Shown in pieces: positions 60,081-64,000 of a DNA stretch of 64,000 bases. The position numbers and the translations under genes were made by a program. The notes beneath the pieces were generated by a model that did no database searches, was not told the origin of the DNA, and saw nothing but the letters and a program-made list of their open reading frames with translations. Source of the stretch: Aquilaria yunnanensis (lineage: Eukaryota > Streptophyta > Magnoliopsida > Malvales > Thymelaeaceae); assembly GCA_039654915.1 (NCBI GenBank), contig CM077594.1, positions 105,042,893-105,106,892 on the forward strand. Direction: 5' to 3'. Each line of letters begins with the position of its first letter. Position 1 is the stretch's first letter.

Positions 60081-60353
60081 CGCCAACTGAGGTTTCGGGG
60101 CTTTAAGCGGCGGTCATGGTGGAAATATGCAGCGGAGATAAGAGACCCGACCACGAAGGAGAAGCACTGGCTTGGGACCTTTGACGCGGCTAAGGAGGCC
60201 CGATTGGCCTACGACAGAGCCTCCCGGTCCATGCAGACTAGCCGAGGATTGGAAGTCACCAGCGACAGGAAGGACCTCATGATGGTGTGTTGTCCATTTT
60301 TTCGATGGTCGGCGATGGAAGGAGGCCGTTTGATCGATTTAATTTTTAAATAA
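60081..60353 (+). pseudogene. AP2/ERF domain remnant, ERF/LEP-like
   Basis: One frame without an ATG encodes an AP2/ERF DNA-binding domain at 60090-60240: RFRGFKRRSWWKYAAEIRDP followed by TTKEKHWLGTFDAAKEARLA and YDRASRSMQ. The core KYAAEIRDP, WLGTF and AYDRA signatures of ethylene-response factors are intact, closest in wording to the LEAFY PETIOLE/ERF086 group. Several conserved positions differ (VRRRPWG is FKRRSWW), and the MRG.RARTNF continuation is replaced by unrelated residues. The frame opens just after a TGA at 60078, no start codon precedes the domain, and translation runs on into a non-domain tail to TAA at 60351. I read it as a gene relic; an exon of an unseen spliced gene is less likely because ERF genes of this group are usually intronless. 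Confidence 0.7.
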
Positions 60354-61779
60354 GAAGAGGCGATGTGCTTGTCAATTGGCTTGTTATTTAATATCGATGC
60401 TTTTGATGAGAATTTGGCTGAGAGCAAGTGGCCAGAAAAGAAGAGGAGAGAGAGGAAGCGACTGGTGAATCGAAGCGGCAAGTGTTAGGATTGGGGAGAG
60501 GAGAGAGGATATGGTGGTAATTAAAAAATTTGACTGAAGGTATGAGAGTAACTGTAAAGGTATGACGCACGTAAGATAGACAGGTTTTTTACCATTCCAC
60601 CTTTTCCCCTTAATTTCAAAGTTATTTCTAACTTAATTTTAACCATGAAAGGAGTTGGGTAAGATTGAGATAATGTTATGTCTTACAGTTTGCACCATAT
60701 TAATTTAGCATGTCACCCCTCAAAATTTGTAACTCGGGATACGTAAGCCAACTATAAATTATAGATATTAACTTAGAACATCATCGTCACAAATTTCTTG
60801 TATGTTAGCCGCTCTGAAAACATATTTCGCCGCAAAGTAGAAGTTTCAAAGAAAATTTATACTACTAATTAAGTAGTACATATTTGCAACTTTTACATCG
60901 ATCAACAAGGTTGTTCTTACAGAAGCAATTAATCTAACACGTCCAATATTGCTGCAGAAATTCTATTCGTTGTTACATGTTACTCTCAGGAAATTTTTAT
61001 TTCTTATACACTGTAAATCTGTTTACGAGAAAACGAAAAAAAGACAAGCGATATTTGGAAAATGTCGAGTGAAGGAATAATTCGTTTCACCAATTATTTT
61101 TTTTTAAAGGAGAGAGATAGAGTGAGAATAATTCCTAATTCCTAGCTAGCACTGACCAGTTTTCGAATATAATATACTTATAATGTTAATTGAAATGTCG
61201 TGATCTGGTTAAGGATTTAACAGGTTAAAGCTCCCAGCTGGTAAATTTCTTGTCGAATTATTAAAATGAACGACAATTCCGTTGGCATGATTGAAAGTAC
61301 ACTTGCAAATGAAGATGTGTGAATAACGTATGCTTGTGCAGCTCACATATTTCTATGTTAATAAAGTTCAGTTTTAACAGGTTAATAATTTCCCTGTAGT
61401 ATTATGCAACTAACATTCTTTCTCTCTTAGAGTGAAGACCGTATTTTGAAAATTTTGTTCCTTGATAAACAAGTACTAAAATACATTATTTATCATATGA
61501 TGTGCACGTCTGTATACAGTGACACAATTTAGAAATATTATGATACATACATTTTATATAAGGATCCAATTTTTACTAGAAAAATATGCTTATTTATCTA
61601 AAAATATCATATCAAGGACAGTGAAATTACATATTTTACTAGTTTTTAAGATTCCTAATTCACATGTTTTACTTCAAAGATACTGATAGAGAGAGAGAGA
61701 GCAGAGAGTAGAGAGAATATTTAGAAGTTGTGCATTTGCCTTAAAGAGTAAAAAACTAAAAAAGTACTTAGAACATTGG
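60354..61779. other. AT-rich intergenic DNA
   Basis: No gene. It contains a short (GA)n run near 61688. Confidence 0.4.
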
Positions 61780-62500
61780 AGAAGGTGTACTAAAATTGTC
61801 ATTAATATTTGGTCCATGGAGAAAATTTACCACTAATAGTTTTTCTGTTGCAAATTTGTCATTAGCATTATTTGTTGGATCAGTTTTGTTATTCCCAATT
61901 AAATGGTAGGAATATTATTTTTATTTAGAGTATATTCCATGACATGATTCTTAAATTAGTCCATTGAATTTTCTTCTTACCTGAACTTTTCATAACACCC
62001 AAATGAGCTAGAACTTTTTTATTTATCCACGCATGTGCATTGCTTAACCCTTTTATTTTTACCTCCTCAATGTCACCAAGCAAACCTTTACTGCTACTGC
62101 TACTATTGATTTATTTTAAAACCCCGGTGCCTTCAAATCTAGTCCCTCCTATATCAATTGAACATTGTTTGTTCAGGGTTTGTCCTAAGGAAATATTGCT
62201 GAAATGTGTGACAGAGTGGAGTGTGGCACTGATGGTAGAAGGGGTGAAAGGTGTTGGAGGGTAAATGTAGTTACTATAGCGATGACCTTATTGAAGATAT
62301 TGGTGAAATAATAAATTCATAAACTTGGAATTAAGAGTGTTAGATGAAAAAAATTGTAATTCAAACTTGCATTTGTGTAAATAATTTTAACATTAAGTGG
62401 TAAAATTGCCGCTAACAGGTAAAGTTAGTGACAAAATTACAACAAAAAGATATTAGTGATAAAATTGCTCCATCAAAAAAATATCAGTGTAATCCCTAGA
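61780..62500. mobile_element. TIR element, probably MULE-like
   Basis: The left arm (CACTAATAGTTTTTCTGTTG, AAATTTGTCATTAGC) is inverted in the right arm (GTTAGTGACAAAATTACAAC, AAAAGATATTAGTGATAAAA, TTGCTCCATC). The arms are about 110 bp with a GC-richer centre and no target duplication recognised. The vocabulary is shared with 36343-36965. Confidence 0.55.
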
Positions 62501-62580
62501 AAGAGTATGACTTTTAACCTGTCACTGTGACATCGACTTGAGCGACAACACCAACAAGACAAGGTTGGGCAACTTGGAGT

Positions 62581-63323
62581 CATAAAGTTAAATATTGTGG
62601 TATACCACGGTATACTGCTTACCACGGGTAAACGATACACGGTACAAATGCTTTCACATTTTATTATTTTATCACGTGGTATACCGCAGTATTTCACATA
62701 TTGCTCACTTTTTGTGTACATTTTGTCTAAAAGCCACGGTATACCGCAAATACCGCAAAGTATATACCGTGGTATGTTATTTTTCATGAATGCATGTGAG
62801 ATATTTTTTTGTCATTTTACATCAAAATATCATAAATAAATAAAACATTAAAATATAATTAATACACATATCATAAAATAAATATTTAATTTTATTATTT
62901 TGGTTACTTTTCTTATTTAACGTAAAAATTTAATGGTTATTTTGAGCTACCTAGAAACTTAATCTGGTATTAGAAAATGTATTGTTATTATTAAAGTATT
63001 ATCTTTTTCTCTTATATCAATAAATTAGTTTATTTTTTAGTATTATTTATCTTCCTCTATCTATATAGCATTTTTTATGTTTTTTGTATTAAAAAAATAT
63101 CTTCTATCATATATATTTTATTTATATTTGATAAATTATGATGAGAAAAATTAGAATGCATATAAAATGTGTAAAAAAAAATTGAATTTATGTCATCTTA
63201 AAATAATATTCTAATATTTATTTTTTTGCAAAACAGTAATGGTATGAAATGTGGTATAATATGTGGTATACCTTAAAAATTTAAGGTGCAGTATACCTAA
63301 TGGTAACGATATTTAACACCTTG
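62581..63323. mobile_element. hAT element copy C, uninterrupted, exact 8-bp target duplication
   Basis: cttggagt occurs directly before (62573-62580) and after (63324-63331) the element, a perfect 8-bp hAT-type duplication. The ends CATAAAGTTAAATATTGTGG and TATTTAACACCTTG are imperfect inverted repeats. The subterminal regions are dense in GGTATACC and ACCGCGGTAT-type palindromic words, likely transposase sites. It is 743 bp with no transposase frame, so it is non-autonomous. This copy is the ruler by which copies A (25677-27344) and B (33689-35577) are seen to be split. Confidence 0.85.
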
Positions 63324-63331
63324 CTTGGAGT

Positions 63332-64000
63332 GCAATTTGATGGTGGCGGTGGTCGCCTTAAGTATCTTGAACTTGTTTTACTGTGACATCAAGCAATTGT
63401 TAGACGTTTTCCTCATTTTCTTTCGGAAAAGTATTTGCATACAGAGAAGAAAAATTAAATCTAACAAAAAAAAAGAAAAATTAAAGGAGGCGGGCGCCCG
63501 AGGGGGGGAATTAGGGGTGGGATAATAGGACTCGTCGTCAGATGTGGCGTGGGTGGAGTTGCCTATGCCTTGGATTTGCTCGAGGAACCAAGAGCTTGTC
63601 TTTGGCCCTTTCGGTGGCCTTCGTTCCACTTTCCATTTCTAAAGGGTTTATGTTACTCTTGCCCTCTAAATTACGTAGCAGCTTGCTGCATGCTTCTCAA
63701 TATGTACATGTGTCCTATGGGTAAAATATAGGTGGGAAAAACACCAAATTTTTTAGTCTGACTTCTAGATCAGATTGCACATTATAATTTTCTCTAGTTC
63801 TAATATATCCAATAAAATTATAGTTTGAGACTAGGTTAGTCACACATATTATAATTTAGTATTGAATATGTCATAAACTATTAAAAACGTAACGGTAAAT
63901 GTAGACAGTTGTTGATTTTGAAATCTTGAGGTACTCATATAAATTTTAAAACATTTTAAATATTTTATGTAATTTATCATTTTTATTTTTTATGCAATAG
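63332..64000. other. Right edge; no supported gene
   Basis: Overlapping 60-codon frames at 63542-63731 are in GC-richer sequence but unrecognised. The rest is AT-rich. Confidence 0.35.

Noticed and set aside
63542..63731. Overlapping 60-codon ORFs near the right edge
   Set aside because: Two frames overlap in mildly GC-rich DNA; neither shows a family or a gene context.

Overview
The window is nuclear DNA of a flowering plant, most likely a eudicot. The evidence is AT-rich intergenic DNA, spliced genes with GT-AG introns, plant-specific families (EXO70 paralogue, CC-type glutaredoxin, GRAS, membrane-anchored ubiquitin-fold protein), and many small class II transposons. It is gene-poor: six confident protein genes (one cut by the left edge), one unidentified ORF and one AP2/ERF relic. 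There are no bacterial features, and I see no CRISPR array and no tRNA or rRNA gene.

Layout: 1-1515 (-) holds the 5' part of a putative Golgi type II glycosyltransferase-like gene, which runs off the left edge. 2678-3800 is a MULE-like element carrying what looks like a captured, frameshifted gene fragment. 4399-6447 (+) is an intronless EXO70 of the B type. 6900-17700 is repeats: a Stowaway MITE, an LTR-like repeat with further insertions, a MULE-like MITE, a Tourist-like MITE, a hAT MITE and SINE-like copies. 18674-22281 (+) is a seven-exon CID-domain (RPRD1/Rtt103-like) gene. 23-43 kb is again mainly transposons, including two copies of one hAT element, each split by a different later insertion, an LTR-like repeat inserted into a Stowaway MITE, and the orphan ORF at 29808-30329 (-). 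43379-43753 (+) is a CC-type glutaredoxin (ROXY). 44.7-48.2 kb holds three more MITEs or TIR elements. 51393-54250 (+) is a MUB gene, tail to tail with a two-exon GRAS gene at 55597-57745 (-). 60081-60353 is a degenerate AP2/ERF fragment, and 62581-63323 is an uninterrupted third copy of the hAT element with a perfect 8-bp target duplication.

The genes do not form a pathway or cluster. They are independent loci for exocytosis, RNA polymerase II CTD reading, redox control of TGA factors, membrane anchoring of ubiquitin-like machinery and GRAS transcriptional control. The most interesting content is the transposon stratigraphy: nested insertions with recoverable target-site duplications, and TIR elements whose interiors are GC-rich and coding-like. 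Other points of note are a probable GC-AG intron and two NAGNAG tandem acceptors. I did not find evidence for a wholly new biological system.
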